This document shows, one piece after another, positions 25,461 through 33,356 of a DNA stretch of 40,168 bases. Within the stretch, counting starts at the first letter, position 1. Each line of letters starts with the position of its first letter. This DNA comes from Prevotella sp. GTDB lineage: Bacteria; Bacteroidota; Bacteroidia; Bacteroidales; Bacteroidaceae. The DNA lies in contig JAGCXX010000037.1 in NCBI GenBank assembly GCA_017961115.1, forward strand, positions 1-40,168, written 5' to 3'. A program made the position numbers and the translations under genes. Below the pieces are notes generated by a model that did no database searches, was not told the origin of the DNA, and saw nothing but the letters and a program-made list of their open reading frames with translations.

Positions 25461-27269
25461 ATGCAGACCAATTGTCATTTTTCGGTGCTTATCCATGAGC
25501 AAGCGAAGATTTTCGGCGAGAAAGCGGCACTGACCTACCGCGATTTTGGAAGCAAGGAATGGAAATCGGTGTCGTGGAATCATTTCTCACACATCGTCAG
25601 ACAGGTGTCGAATGCCATGCTTAACATTGGTGTGCAGGTGCAGGAAAACATCGGTGTCTTCTCGCAGAATGCCGTGCAATACCTTTATACCGACTTCGGC
25701 GCTTTCGGCATCAGGGCAGTCACCGTTCCTTTCTATGCCACTTGCAGTGAGGAGCAGATTCGCTTCATGATTTCCGATGCGGAGGTGCGTATACTCTTTG
25801 TGGGAGAGCAGGAGCAGTATGACAAGGCACATCGTGTGTTCCCTCAGTGTTCATCGCTTGAGCGCATCATCGTATATGACAAAAACGTCGCCATCCATCC
25901 CAATGATGCCAATACCATCTATTTTGACGACTTCCTCAAACTTGGGGAGAATTTCCCGAGGCAGACGGAGGTAGATAAACGTTGTGCTGAGGCTTCCTAC
26001 GACGATATCGCCAACATCCTCTATACAAGTGGAACGACAGGCGACAGCAAAGGTGTCATCCTGTCCCACTCGCAGTATCATGCCGCCATGGAGGGCAACC
26101 ATGAGAATGTGCCCGTAGATGAGAATGATGTGGTGATGAACTTCCTTCCTTATACCCATGTCTTCGAGCGCGGATGGGCCATCCTCTGCCTCACTGTGGG
26201 TGCTCGGCTCGTCATCAACACCTACCCCAAGGAGATACAGCAGACCATGCGTGAGATTCATCCTACTTGCATGTGTTCCGTACCCCGTTTCTGGGAAAAG
26301 GTGCTCGTGGGCGTGAGGGCAAAAATCGATACCGCAGGAAGGGCTAAGAAGGCACTTTTCAAGAAAGCGCTCAGCGTTGGCCGCCGCCACAATATTGAAT
26401 ACCTCAGCAACGGACGGACACCACCTCCCCATCTCAAGATGGAATATACTTTCTTCAACAAGGTAGTCTTCAGTCTGATACGGAAACAACTCGGACTGGA
26501 GCGAGCACATTTCTTCCCCACAGCCGGAGCAACCGTGTCGCCCGAGGTGGAGGAATTCGTCCACTCAATCGGCATCAATATGATGGTGGGATACGGACTG
26601 ACGGAGAGTCTCGCCACTGTATCAAATGACCACCTCAACAAACCCTACACCGTAGGGTCGGTGGGAAGACCTATCTCAAGCATACAGGTAAGAATCGGTG
26701 AGAATGACGAGATTCTGCTCAAGGGACCGACCATCACACGAGGTTACTACAAGCGCGAACAACTCACTGCCGCCTCTTTCGACGAGGAGGGCTTCTTCCA
26801 TACCGGTGACGCGGGGTATATGCGTGATGGTGAACTGTTCCTCAAGGAAAGAATCAAGGACCTTTTCAAAACCTCCAACGGTAAGTATATTGCGCCACAA
26901 CTCATCGAGTCAAAGCTGCTCGTCGACAAATTCGTCGACCAGATTGCCGTCATCGCCGACCAGCGTAAGTTTGTCTCCGCCCTCATTGTTCCCGATTTCA
27001 CTATGTTGGAGGAGTATGCCGCCTCACAGGGCATCAAGGTGGCATCAAACGAGGAACTGTGCCAGCATCCCAAAGTGATGGAGATGATGCAGGAGCGCGT
27101 GGACACTCTCCAACAAGGACTCGCCAGCTACGAGCGCATTAAGCGTTTCACATTGTTGCCCAAGCCTTTCAGCATGGAGAAGGGTGAACTAACCAACACA
27201 CTGAAAATCAGGCGCAACGTACTCGTGCGCAATTATGCGGCAGAAATTGAGGAAATGTACAAGGAATAA
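25461..27269 (+). CDS. Long-chain fatty acid--CoA ligase (AMP-forming)
   Basis: A 602-residue ANL-superfamily enzyme that activates fatty acids to acyl-CoA through an acyl-adenylate, at the inner face of the membrane. The ATP-binding loop is ILYTSGTTGDSKGVILSHSQ; other motifs are NFLPYTHVFERGWA, the A5 motif VGYGLTES, RGYYKREQLTAASFDEEGFFHTGDAGYM (hinge region) and LFKTSNGKYIAPQ at the C-terminal domain. The layout matches the FadD15/bubblegum-like bacterial branch. The start is ATG 25461, preceded by TAAGGATT and correctly spaced from the promoter; the longer frame to 25377 begins upstream of the promoter and was rejected. prfB follows after 23 bp. Confidence 0.93.
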   Translation: MQTNCHFSVLIHEQAKIFGEKAALTYRDFGSKEWKSVSWNHFSHIVRQVSNAMLNIGVQVQENIGVFSQNAVQYLYTDFGAFGIRAVTVPFYATCSEEQIRFMISDAEVRILFVGEQEQYDKAHRVFPQCSSLERIIVYDKNVAIHPNDANTIYFDDFLKLGENFPRQTEVDKRCAEASYDDIANILYTSGTTGDSKGVILSHSQYHAAMEGNHENVPVDENDVVMNFLPYTHVFERGWAILCLTVGARLVINTYPKEIQQTMREIHPTCMCSVPRFWEKVLVGVRAKIDTAGRAKKALFKKALSVGRRHNIEYLSNGRTPPPHLKMEYTFFNKVVFSLIRKQLGLERAHFFPTAGATVSPEVEEFVHSIGINMMVGYGLTESLATVSNDHLNKPYTVGSVGRPISSIQVRIGENDEILLKGPTITRGYYKREQLTAASFDEEGFFHTGDAGYMRDGELFLKERIKDLFKTSNGKYIAPQLIESKLLVDKFVDQIAVIADQRKFVSALIVPDFTMLEEYAASQGIKVASNEELCQHPKVMEMMQERVDTLQQGLASYERIKRFTLLPKPFSMEKGELTNTLKIRRNVLVRNYAAEIEEMYKE

Positions 27270-27292
27270 GGCAAACACCGAATCCGGAAACA

Positions 27293-28414
27293 ATGATTAC
27301 AAGTGACCAACTGAAAGATGTACTGGAGCGGGTGGAAGCCCTGCACAGATATCTTGATATAGACAAGAAGAAGATTGAGTTTGAGGAGGAGGAATTGCGT
27401 ACTCAGGCACCTGATTTCTGGGACGACCCCAAAAGGGCACAGGAACAGATGATTAAGGTGAAGGGTATTCAGAAATGGCTTGATGGCTACAAGGACGTGC
27501 GCGACAAGGCAGATGAACTGCAACTCGCCTTCGATTTCTTCCACGATGATATGGTGACCGAAGAAGAAGTCGATGAGGACTACGACAGGGCCATCAAGGC
27601 CATCGAGGCACTCGAACTGAAAAATATGCTTCGCCAGAAGGAAGATCCCATGGACTGTGTGCTCAAGATCAACAGTGGTGCCGGTGGCACCGAGAGTCAG
27701 GATTGGGCGCAGATGCTCATGCGCATGTACATGCGTTGGGCTGAGGCGCATGGCCACAAGGTGACCGTAAGCAACATACAGGATGGCGATGAGGCAGGCA
27801 TCAAGAGCGTTACCATGGAAATCGAGGGTGGCGACAGTGCCTATGGCTACCTGAAGAGCGAAAGCGGTGTGCACCGCCTCGTACGCGTGTCGCCCTTCAA
27901 CGCTCAGGGCAAGCGTATGACCAGTTTTGCCAGTGTTTTTGTTTCCCCCCTCGTCGATGACACTATCGAGGTGTATGTCGACCCATCGAAAGTGTCATGG
28001 GACCTTTTCAGGTCGGGCGGCGCTGGCGGCCAGAACGTCAACAAAGTAGAGACAGGTGTGAGGCTCCGCTACCAATATGTCGACCCCGACACTGGCGAGG
28101 AAGAAGAAATCCTCATTGAGAATACGGAGAGCCGCAAGCAACTTGAGAACCGCAACAACGCCATGCGACTGCTCAAGTCGCAGCTCTATGACCGAGCTAT
28201 GAAAAAACGACTCGAGGCAAAGGCGAAAATCGAGGCGGGGAAGAAAAAGATAGAGTGGGGCAGTCAGATACGCAGTTATGTCTTCGACGACAGGCGCGTC
28301 AAGGACCACCGCACCAACTACCAGACCACCGATGTCGATGGCGTGATGGACGGGAAGATAGATGGGTTCATCAAGGCTTATCTCATGGAATTCCCCGTCA
28401 TCGATGAACAATAG
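27293..28414 (+). CDS. prfB: Peptide chain release factor 2 (RF2)
   Basis: A 373-residue translation terminator for UGA and UAA codons. It has the RF2 stop-codon tripeptide SPF (residues 200-202) and the GGQ peptidyl-hydrolysis motif (245-247, in SGGAGGQNVNK). The N-terminal region aligns with standard RF2, including the ALHRYLDIDKKK segment at residues 17-28. In many bacteria, including E. coli, a +1 frameshift at an in-frame UGA is needed at that site (CUU UGA). Here the frame reads CTT GAT with no stop, so the programmed frameshift is absent. It starts 23 bp after the acyl-CoA ligase gene. Confidence 0.96.
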   Translation: MITSDQLKDVLERVEALHRYLDIDKKKIEFEEEELRTQAPDFWDDPKRAQEQMIKVKGIQKWLDGYKDVRDKADELQLAFDFFHDDMVTEEEVDEDYDRAIKAIEALELKNMLRQKEDPMDCVLKINSGAGGTESQDWAQMLMRMYMRWAEAHGHKVTVSNIQDGDEAGIKSVTMEIEGGDSAYGYLKSESGVHRLVRVSPFNAQGKRMTSFASVFVSPLVDDTIEVYVDPSKVSWDLFRSGGAGGQNVNKVETGVRLRYQYVDPDTGEEEEILIENTESRKQLENRNNAMRLLKSQLYDRAMKKRLEAKAKIEAGKKKIEWGSQIRSYVFDDRRVKDHRTNYQTTDVDGVMDGKIDGFIKAYLMEFPVIDEQ

Positions 28415-28445
28415 GAAAAGACAACGATAACCAAATCATACGACT

Positions 28446-28589
28446 ATGAGCAAGAAAGTGAACAAAAAGCGTCAGGCTTATCAGGAGAAACAACAAAAAC
28501 AAGGACAGAATGTCGTGAAATGGATTTTCATCGGACTACTGCTCCTCGCCATCATCTACGTGGCATTCACCATGACCACCATGAACTGA
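28446..28589 (+). CDS. Small single-pass membrane protein (47 residues)
   Basis: ATG 28446 to TGA 28589. A basic, Gln/Lys-rich N-terminus (MSKKVNKKRQAYQEKQQKQG) is followed by one membrane helix (WIFIGLLLLAIIYVAF). The positive N-terminus suggests it stays in the cytoplasm. It lies 31 bp after prfB and 7 bp before the CYTH gene, all on the same strand, so it is probably expressed with them. I do not recognise the family. Confidence 0.7.
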   Translation: MSKKVNKKRQAYQEKQQKQGQNVVKWIFIGLLLLAIIYVAFTMTTMN

Positions 28590-28596
28590 TTGAGCC

Positions 28597-29097
28597 ATGA
28601 GCGGTTTTGAGATTGAAAGGAAATTCCTCGTCCATAAGGATAAGGACTATAAGAGTCATGCCTATGCCTACAGTTATATCAAGCAAGGCTATATCGCTGC
28701 GAGGAGTGCGACCATCAGGGTGAGGGTGCGCGACGACAGGGCATATCTCACCATCAAGGGACCGTCTGTCGATGGTGGCCTCAAACGCTATGAGTTTGAG
28801 AAGGAAATCACGCTTGATGAGGCACAGCATTTGTTTGAGTTATGCGAACCTGGTGTGGTGGAGAAGACACGATACCTCGTGCGCAGCGGCGAACACATCA
28901 TCGAGGTTGATGAGTTTGTCGGCGACAACGAGGGACTTGTCATTGCCGAGATAGAATTGGGTGCGGAGAACGAGGCTTATGAGTTGCCCGACTTCATCGG
29001 ACCGGAGGTCACGGGCGATGTGAGGTTTTACAACAAGCAGCTTAGGAGGCATCCTTATTATTTGTGGCGCAACGATTTGCCACCAGAATTCCAATGA
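28597..29097 (+). CDS. CYTH-domain (triphosphate tunnel metalloenzyme) protein
   Basis: A 166-residue cytoplasmic protein with the ExExK signature EIERKF at its N-terminus. Further charged-tunnel residues are visible (TIRVRVRDDRAYLTIKG, RYEFEKEI, EVDEF, IAEIEL). The family cleaves inorganic or nucleoside triphosphates with a divalent metal; bacterial members include tripolyphosphatases and class IV adenylate cyclases. The length and the single domain fit a small tripolyphosphatase-like member, but the substrate is unproven. Its 3' end overlaps the convergent VanZ-like gene by 56 bp. Confidence 0.9.
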   Translation: MSGFEIERKFLVHKDKDYKSHAYAYSYIKQGYIAARSATIRVRVRDDRAYLTIKGPSVDGGLKRYEFEKEITLDEAQHLFELCEPGVVEKTRYLVRSGEHIIEVDEFVGDNEGLVIAEIELGAENEAYELPDFIGPEVTGDVRFYNKQLRRHPYYLWRNDLPPEFQ

Positions 29098-29449
29098 TGA
29101 AGGCGAGGGTGGACCCTACGCTGTTGGCTGCAAAGTCAAGCCACTCGCCACTTCGGCGTCCGCCGGTGCAATAGGCTTGAAGGATTTCGAGCAGGCCACC
29201 CATGGCGATAGGTGCCAACCAGATGAGCAAGGTGACACGCCGCCGGTTCACCTTCTTGTGCTGACGCAAATATTCCCACCACATCACAAGTCCTGTTCCC
29301 AAGTACATGGTGGTGTGTGTCCATTTGTCCACTGCCCTCACATGTCCTACATGCACATGGACATCAAGGAAAAGGCACAGATACCAGATGACGGCAATTG
29401 CCAGACAGGAGAGGGGATAGTGGGTGATGAGATGGCGGAGATATTTCAT
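29042..29449 (-). CDS. VanZ-like membrane protein
   Basis: A 135-residue membrane protein starting at ATG 29449 (MKYLRHLITHYPLS). The longer frame to 29515 was rejected because it crosses the promoter. Four hydrophobic segments are visible, with the VanZ-like pattern VDKWTHTTMYLGTGLVMW in the middle and GGLLEILQAYCTGGRRSGEWLDFAANSVGS in the C-terminal half (Glu and Asp both conserved). VanZ was first linked to teicoplanin resistance, but most homologues have no known role. Convergent with the CYTH gene, with a 56-bp overlap. Confidence 0.88.
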   Translation of the reverse strand: MKYLRHLITHYPLSCLAIAVIWYLCLFLDVHVHVGHVRAVDKWTHTTMYLGTGLVMWWEYLRQHKKVNRRRVTLLIWLAPIAMGGLLEILQAYCTGGRRSGEWLDFAANSVGSTLAFIIGILVANRCATNNKDAS

Positions 29450-29469
29450 GTTTTTGAGATTTTCAGGTG

Positions 29470-29501
29470 CAAAATTAGAGGTTTTTCCTTTTATTTGCAA
29501 A
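29470..29501 (-). promoter_or_regulatory. Bacteroidetes promoter of the VanZ-like gene
   Basis: On the minus strand TTTG (29501-29498), 20-nt gap, TAATTTTG (29477-29470): a full consensus match, 20 nt before the ATG at 29449. Confidence 0.75.
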
Positions 29502-29532
29502 TAATCGTAATACATATAATATTATAAGGCTG

Positions 29533-30897
29533 ATGGCTAAGACAACGGAAAGAGCGCATTTCGGAAGCAAGTTGGGCGTGGTGCTAGCCACGGCGGGTTC
29601 GGCCGTGGGACTGGGCAACGTGTGGCGTTTCCCCTATATGGCGGGAGAGAATGGTGGTGCTGCGTTCATCATTATCTATGTGTTGTGTGTGCTCATCCTT
29701 GGCATCCCCTGTATGGTGAGCGAGTTTGTCATCGGCCGTCACGGAGCCGCCAACACGGCGAGAGCTTACAGCCGCATCGCGGGAGGAAGTGCATGGAAAT
29801 ACGTGGGATACCTGGGTGTGCTCACTGGATTTCTCATCTCCGGCTATTATGCCGTGGTGTCGGGATGGTGCCTGCAATATGTCTATGGTGCCCTTGTGGG
29901 CGGTATCAATGGCGATGCCGACCACGTCACTCGTTATTTCTCTGAGTTCTCCTCCCATCCTGTCAAACCTGTGTTTTGGGCGGTGGTGTTTTTGGTCATC
30001 ACCCATTTTGTCATCGTCAGGGGGGTGCGCAATGGCATCGAGCGGGTGTCGAAGATGATGATGCCCACACTGTTTGTGCTTCTATTGGTCATTGTGGTGG
30101 CATCATGTATGTTGCCGGGAGCGGAGAAAGGCATTGCCTTTCTCTTCAAACCCGACTTTTCCAAGTTGGACAGCAATTTGTTTCTCGGTGCGTTGGGACA
30201 GTCGTTCTACTCGCTCAGCATTGCCATGGGATGCATCTGCACCTATGCGTCATATTTCTCCCGGCACACCAACCTGCTTAACTCTGCACTTGAGATCAGC
30301 ATTGTCGATTGTCTCGTTGCCATCCTCGCCGGACTGATGATTTTCCCGGCTGCATTCTCAGTGGGCATCAGTCCTGACTCTGGGGCATCACTGGTCTTCA
30401 TTACTCTTCCCAACGTGTTCCAGCAGGCCTTCGTCTCCATGCCTGTGGTGGGGTATGTTGTAGGTATACTGTTCTACCTGCTCCTTGCGGTGGCTGCACT
30501 CACCTCGCTCATTTCCCTGCATGAGGTGAGCACTGCCTTCCTGCAGGAGGAATTGCATATCTCCAGGGCACGGGCCGCCACTATTATCACCGTTTCCCTC
30601 TCAATCATAGGTATGTTCTGCTCCTTCTCTCTCGGTGCGGTCAAAGGACTAAGTCTGTGGGGAATGCCTCTCTTCGATATCTTCGACTTTGTCACTGGAC
30701 AGATTTTCCTGCCTGTCGGCGGACTGCTCACCTGCATCTTTGTGGGATGGGTGGTGCCACGTAAAGTGGTACATGATGAGTTTACCAATTGGGGTACGCT
30801 GCGCACCACATTCTTCGGTGTCTATCTTTTCTTGGTTCGCTTCATCTGTCCTGTAAGCATCATCGCCATATTCCTTCATCAGTTGGGCATTTTCTAA
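29533..30897 (+). CDS. NSS-family sodium-dependent transporter, copy 1
   Basis: A 454-residue inner-membrane protein with about 11-12 membrane segments. Family motifs are KLGVVLATAGSAVGLGNVWRFPYMAGENGG at the first helix (sodium/substrate site), GYYAVVSGW, FYSLSIAMG, and FITLPNVFQ. NSS transporters move amino acids or amines with sodium. The short C-terminus and lack of helix 12 extension fit bacterial members. Copy 2 follows after 12 bp. No promoter box was found within the 84 bp to the VanZ start, although that segment is shared with the divergent VanZ promoter. Confidence 0.95.
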   Translation: MAKTTERAHFGSKLGVVLATAGSAVGLGNVWRFPYMAGENGGAAFIIIYVLCVLILGIPCMVSEFVIGRHGAANTARAYSRIAGGSAWKYVGYLGVLTGFLISGYYAVVSGWCLQYVYGALVGGINGDADHVTRYFSEFSSHPVKPVFWAVVFLVITHFVIVRGVRNGIERVSKMMMPTLFVLLLVIVVASCMLPGAEKGIAFLFKPDFSKLDSNLFLGALGQSFYSLSIAMGCICTYASYFSRHTNLLNSALEISIVDCLVAILAGLMIFPAAFSVGISPDSGASLVFITLPNVFQQAFVSMPVVGYVVGILFYLLLAVAALTSLISLHEVSTAFLQEELHISRARAATIITVSLSIIGMFCSFSLGAVKGLSLWGMPLFDIFDFVTGQIFLPVGGLLTCIFVGWVVPRKVVHDEFTNWGTLRTTFFGVYLFLVRFICPVSIIAIFLHQLGIF

Positions 30898-30909
30898 AAC
30901 ATAATCATT

Positions 30910-32271
30910 ATGAGCAGTGGCATGCGAGGCGGTTTCACCTCAAAGATGGGCATCGTCCTGGCGACGGCAGGTTCGGCTGTCGGACTTGGCAATATCTGGC
31001 GCTTTCCCTATATGACTGGTATGAACGGCGGAGCAGCTTTCATCCTGATTTATTGTGTGTGCGTGCTCTTGCTCGGCATCCCAGGCATGGTGGCTGAATT
31101 TGTCGTGGGGCGCTCGTCGCAGTCTAATGCGGCAAGGGCGTACAACAAATTGGCCGGCAGCACCCCATGGCGTGTCATCGGTTATTTGGGCGTGATAACA
31201 TCAATGATAATCTTGGGATTCTACGCCGTGGTGGCAGGTTGGTGCCTGCAGTATCTTTGGGTATCGCTCTCTGCCCAGCTCAGTGGCAATGTGGGTGAGG
31301 TAGAGGCTTATTTTGCTGCCTTCTCCTCCAATCCGTGGAAACCCACGCTTTGGGCACTGTGCTTCATCCTTCTGACTCATTTCGTGGTGGCACGTGGCGT
31401 GCGCGACGGCATCGAGCGAGCATCTAAAATGCTCATGCCCACGTTGTTGGTGCTCTTGTTGATATTGATAGTGGCATCCTGCATGTTGCCTGGAGCATCG
31501 CGCGGCATCGAATTCCTGTTCAAGCCCGACTTCTCTAAGGTGACAGGCACGGTGGTGCTCGAGGCACTGGGACAGGCGTTCTTCTCGCTCTCTCTCGGAA
31601 CGGCATGCCTTTGCACCTATGCCTCCTATTTCACTCGCAAGACCAAGTTGGTGGAAGCAGCCGTGCAGATATCGCTGCTCGACACCTTTATCGCCATCCT
31701 CGCCGGACTGATGATATTCCCCGCCGCATTCTCCGTGGGGGTGAGTCCCAACTCTGGTCCGTCGCTCATCTTCATCACGCTGCCCAACGTGTTTCACGAG
31801 GCGTTTGGTAGTGTCCCTCTCGTGGGTTATGTCATCGCGGTGCTTTTCTATGCGTTGCTTTCCCTTGCTGCGCTAACCTCCACCATCTCCATGCATGAGA
31901 TAGGAACCGCTTTCTTCCATGAAGAATTGCATATTACGCGCAACCAAGGGGCATGGATTGTCACCGTGCTCTGTGGCATCATCGCCGTGCTCTGCTCATT
32001 GTCGAATGGTGTGCTCGCCCAACTTACCATTATGGGGCAGGGGTTGTTGGACTTCTGCGACTCGCTCACTGCCAACATACTTTTGCCTTTGGGCGCTTTC
32101 CTCACCTGTCTTTTCGTGGGCTGGTATGTTCCGAGGAAAGTGGTGAGCGACCAAGTCACCAATTGGGGCGAGAGCACTCTATGGAGTTACCGTGTGTTCC
32201 TCTTCTTCGTACGCTTCGTATGCCCGCTGTGCATCGCTGTCATCTTCCTTCATCAACTCAAGGTCATTTAA
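30910..32271 (+). CDS. NSS-family sodium-dependent transporter, copy 2
   Basis: A 453-residue paralogue of the preceding gene, similar along its entire length (TAGSAVGLGNIWRFPYMTGM, FYAVVAGWCLQYLW, RGVRDGIERASKMLMPTL, ASCMLPGA, AGLMIFPAAFSVGVSP). Differences lie mostly in loops and the last helices (KVVSDQVTNWGESTLWSYR versus KVVHDEFTNWGTLRTTFF). Substrates probably differ or the copies are alternately used; the sequence does not say. Located 12 bp after copy 1 and 12 bp before the HhH gene, so the three form an operon. Confidence 0.95.
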   Translation: MSSGMRGGFTSKMGIVLATAGSAVGLGNIWRFPYMTGMNGGAAFILIYCVCVLLLGIPGMVAEFVVGRSSQSNAARAYNKLAGSTPWRVIGYLGVITSMIILGFYAVVAGWCLQYLWVSLSAQLSGNVGEVEAYFAAFSSNPWKPTLWALCFILLTHFVVARGVRDGIERASKMLMPTLLVLLLILIVASCMLPGASRGIEFLFKPDFSKVTGTVVLEALGQAFFSLSLGTACLCTYASYFTRKTKLVEAAVQISLLDTFIAILAGLMIFPAAFSVGVSPNSGPSLIFITLPNVFHEAFGSVPLVGYVIAVLFYALLSLAALTSTISMHEIGTAFFHEELHITRNQGAWIVTVLCGIIAVLCSLSNGVLAQLTIMGQGLLDFCDSLTANILLPLGAFLTCLFVGWYVPRKVVSDQVTNWGESTLWSYRVFLFFVRFVCPLCIAVIFLHQLKVI

Positions 32272-32283
32272 TGCCGTCGCCTC

Positions 32284-33312
32284 ATGTCGTGGAGGGAGTT
32301 TTTCTATTTCCAGAAGTCTGACCGCAAGGTTCTTGTTGTGGCGATGTGTGTGGCTGTCGTTGCTTTGGGCGTCATTTTCTTGTTGGGCGGACGCCATGAC
32401 ACTACGCCAGGAGGAGAGAGCGATAGCCTCGCCATGAATGAGGGAATGGAGAATCCCCCTCAAGATGGGGCATATTATGCCACAGAGGGACGCACCATCA
32501 CCTTGTCGCCTTTCGATCCCAACACGGCAGACAGCACACAACTGCTCTCCCTCGGTCTGCAACCGTGGCAGGTGCGCAACATCTATCGCTATCGTGCCAA
32601 GGGAGGTGTCTTTCGTCAACCAGAGGATTTTGCGCGCGTCTATGGACTTACGGCGGGACAATACCGTGAGTTGCAGCCTTATATCCGTATCTCACCCGAC
32701 TATCGTCCGGCATCGGAAGTGTATGGCAGAAATCACTCGTATGGCAACGGACGTGGGGGTGCATACGGCGGTCAAGGAGGTGAAAGTGGGGGTGGGAGAA
32801 AACCCTTTTGGAGTTCCGCCCGTGACGGGGGTGCTGTCCAAGGAAATTCCGTGGAGGGCAATCACGAACGGGGTGCCACTGGATTTGTGCGCGACACGGT
32901 GCGGTATCCTGTAAAACTAAGAGAGGGGGAAGTGATTGACCTCAACGCATCCGACACCACCATGCTGAAGAAAGTGCCGGGCATAGGCAGTTATTATGCC
33001 CGCAAGGTGGTGGCCTACCGTGAGCGACTCGGTGGGTTCTTCTCCACCGACCAGTTGTTTGAGATAGAGGGATTCCCAGAGGAGGCTGTCGACTTCCTCA
33101 CCTGCAATGGGACAGTTGTAAAGAAACTAAACGTCAACCAACTTTCACAGTCTCAGCTTCGTAAGCATCCATACATCGGTTTTTATCAGGCGAAGGCGAT
33201 TACCGACTACCGCCGCCTCAAGGGACCGCTCCATTCCCTTGATGACCTCCGTCTGTTGCCCGATTTCTCTCAAGAAGTCATCGACCGCCTCTCACCGTAC
33301 GTGGAGTTTTGA
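32284..33312 (+). CDS. Membrane-anchored triple helix-hairpin-helix (ComEA-like) protein
   Basis: A 342-residue protein with an N-terminal membrane helix (VLVVAMCVAVVALGVIFLL, residues about 16-35) and three HhH-type units: FDPNTADSTQLLSLGLQPWQ (about 77-140), DLNASDTTMLKKVPGIGSYY (about 218-275) and KLNVNQLSQSQLRKHPYIGF (about 280-342). A Gly/Ser-rich linker separates the first and second. HhH units of this type bind DNA, and ComEA is the DNA receptor in natural transformation. No other competence genes are visible, and many Bacteroidetes HhH proteins of this shape have no known role. Third gene of the NSS operon. Confidence 0.85.
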   Translation: MSWREFFYFQKSDRKVLVVAMCVAVVALGVIFLLGGRHDTTPGGESDSLAMNEGMENPPQDGAYYATEGRTITLSPFDPNTADSTQLLSLGLQPWQVRNIYRYRAKGGVFRQPEDFARVYGLTAGQYRELQPYIRISPDYRPASEVYGRNHSYGNGRGGAYGGQGGESGGGRKPFWSSARDGGAVQGNSVEGNHERGATGFVRDTVRYPVKLREGEVIDLNASDTTMLKKVPGIGSYYARKVVAYRERLGGFFSTDQLFEIEGFPEEAVDFLTCNGTVVKKLNVNQLSQSQLRKHPYIGFYQAKAITDYRRLKGPLHSLDDLRLLPDFSQEVIDRLSPYVEF

Positions 33313-33356
33313 CAACCTCTCTGCCCTAAAAAGGAGAAGAATATGTGTTGCGGGAT

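Noticed and set aside
27293..27400. A hidden +1 frameshift in prfB
   Set aside because: The frame is continuous from ATG 27293 and the site reads CTT GAT without a stop or strong upstream Shine-Dalgarno-like block.
33313..33356. Possible small gene or terminator between the HhH and M6 genes
   Set aside because: Only 44 bp, no stem-loop with T-run and no frame of useful size.
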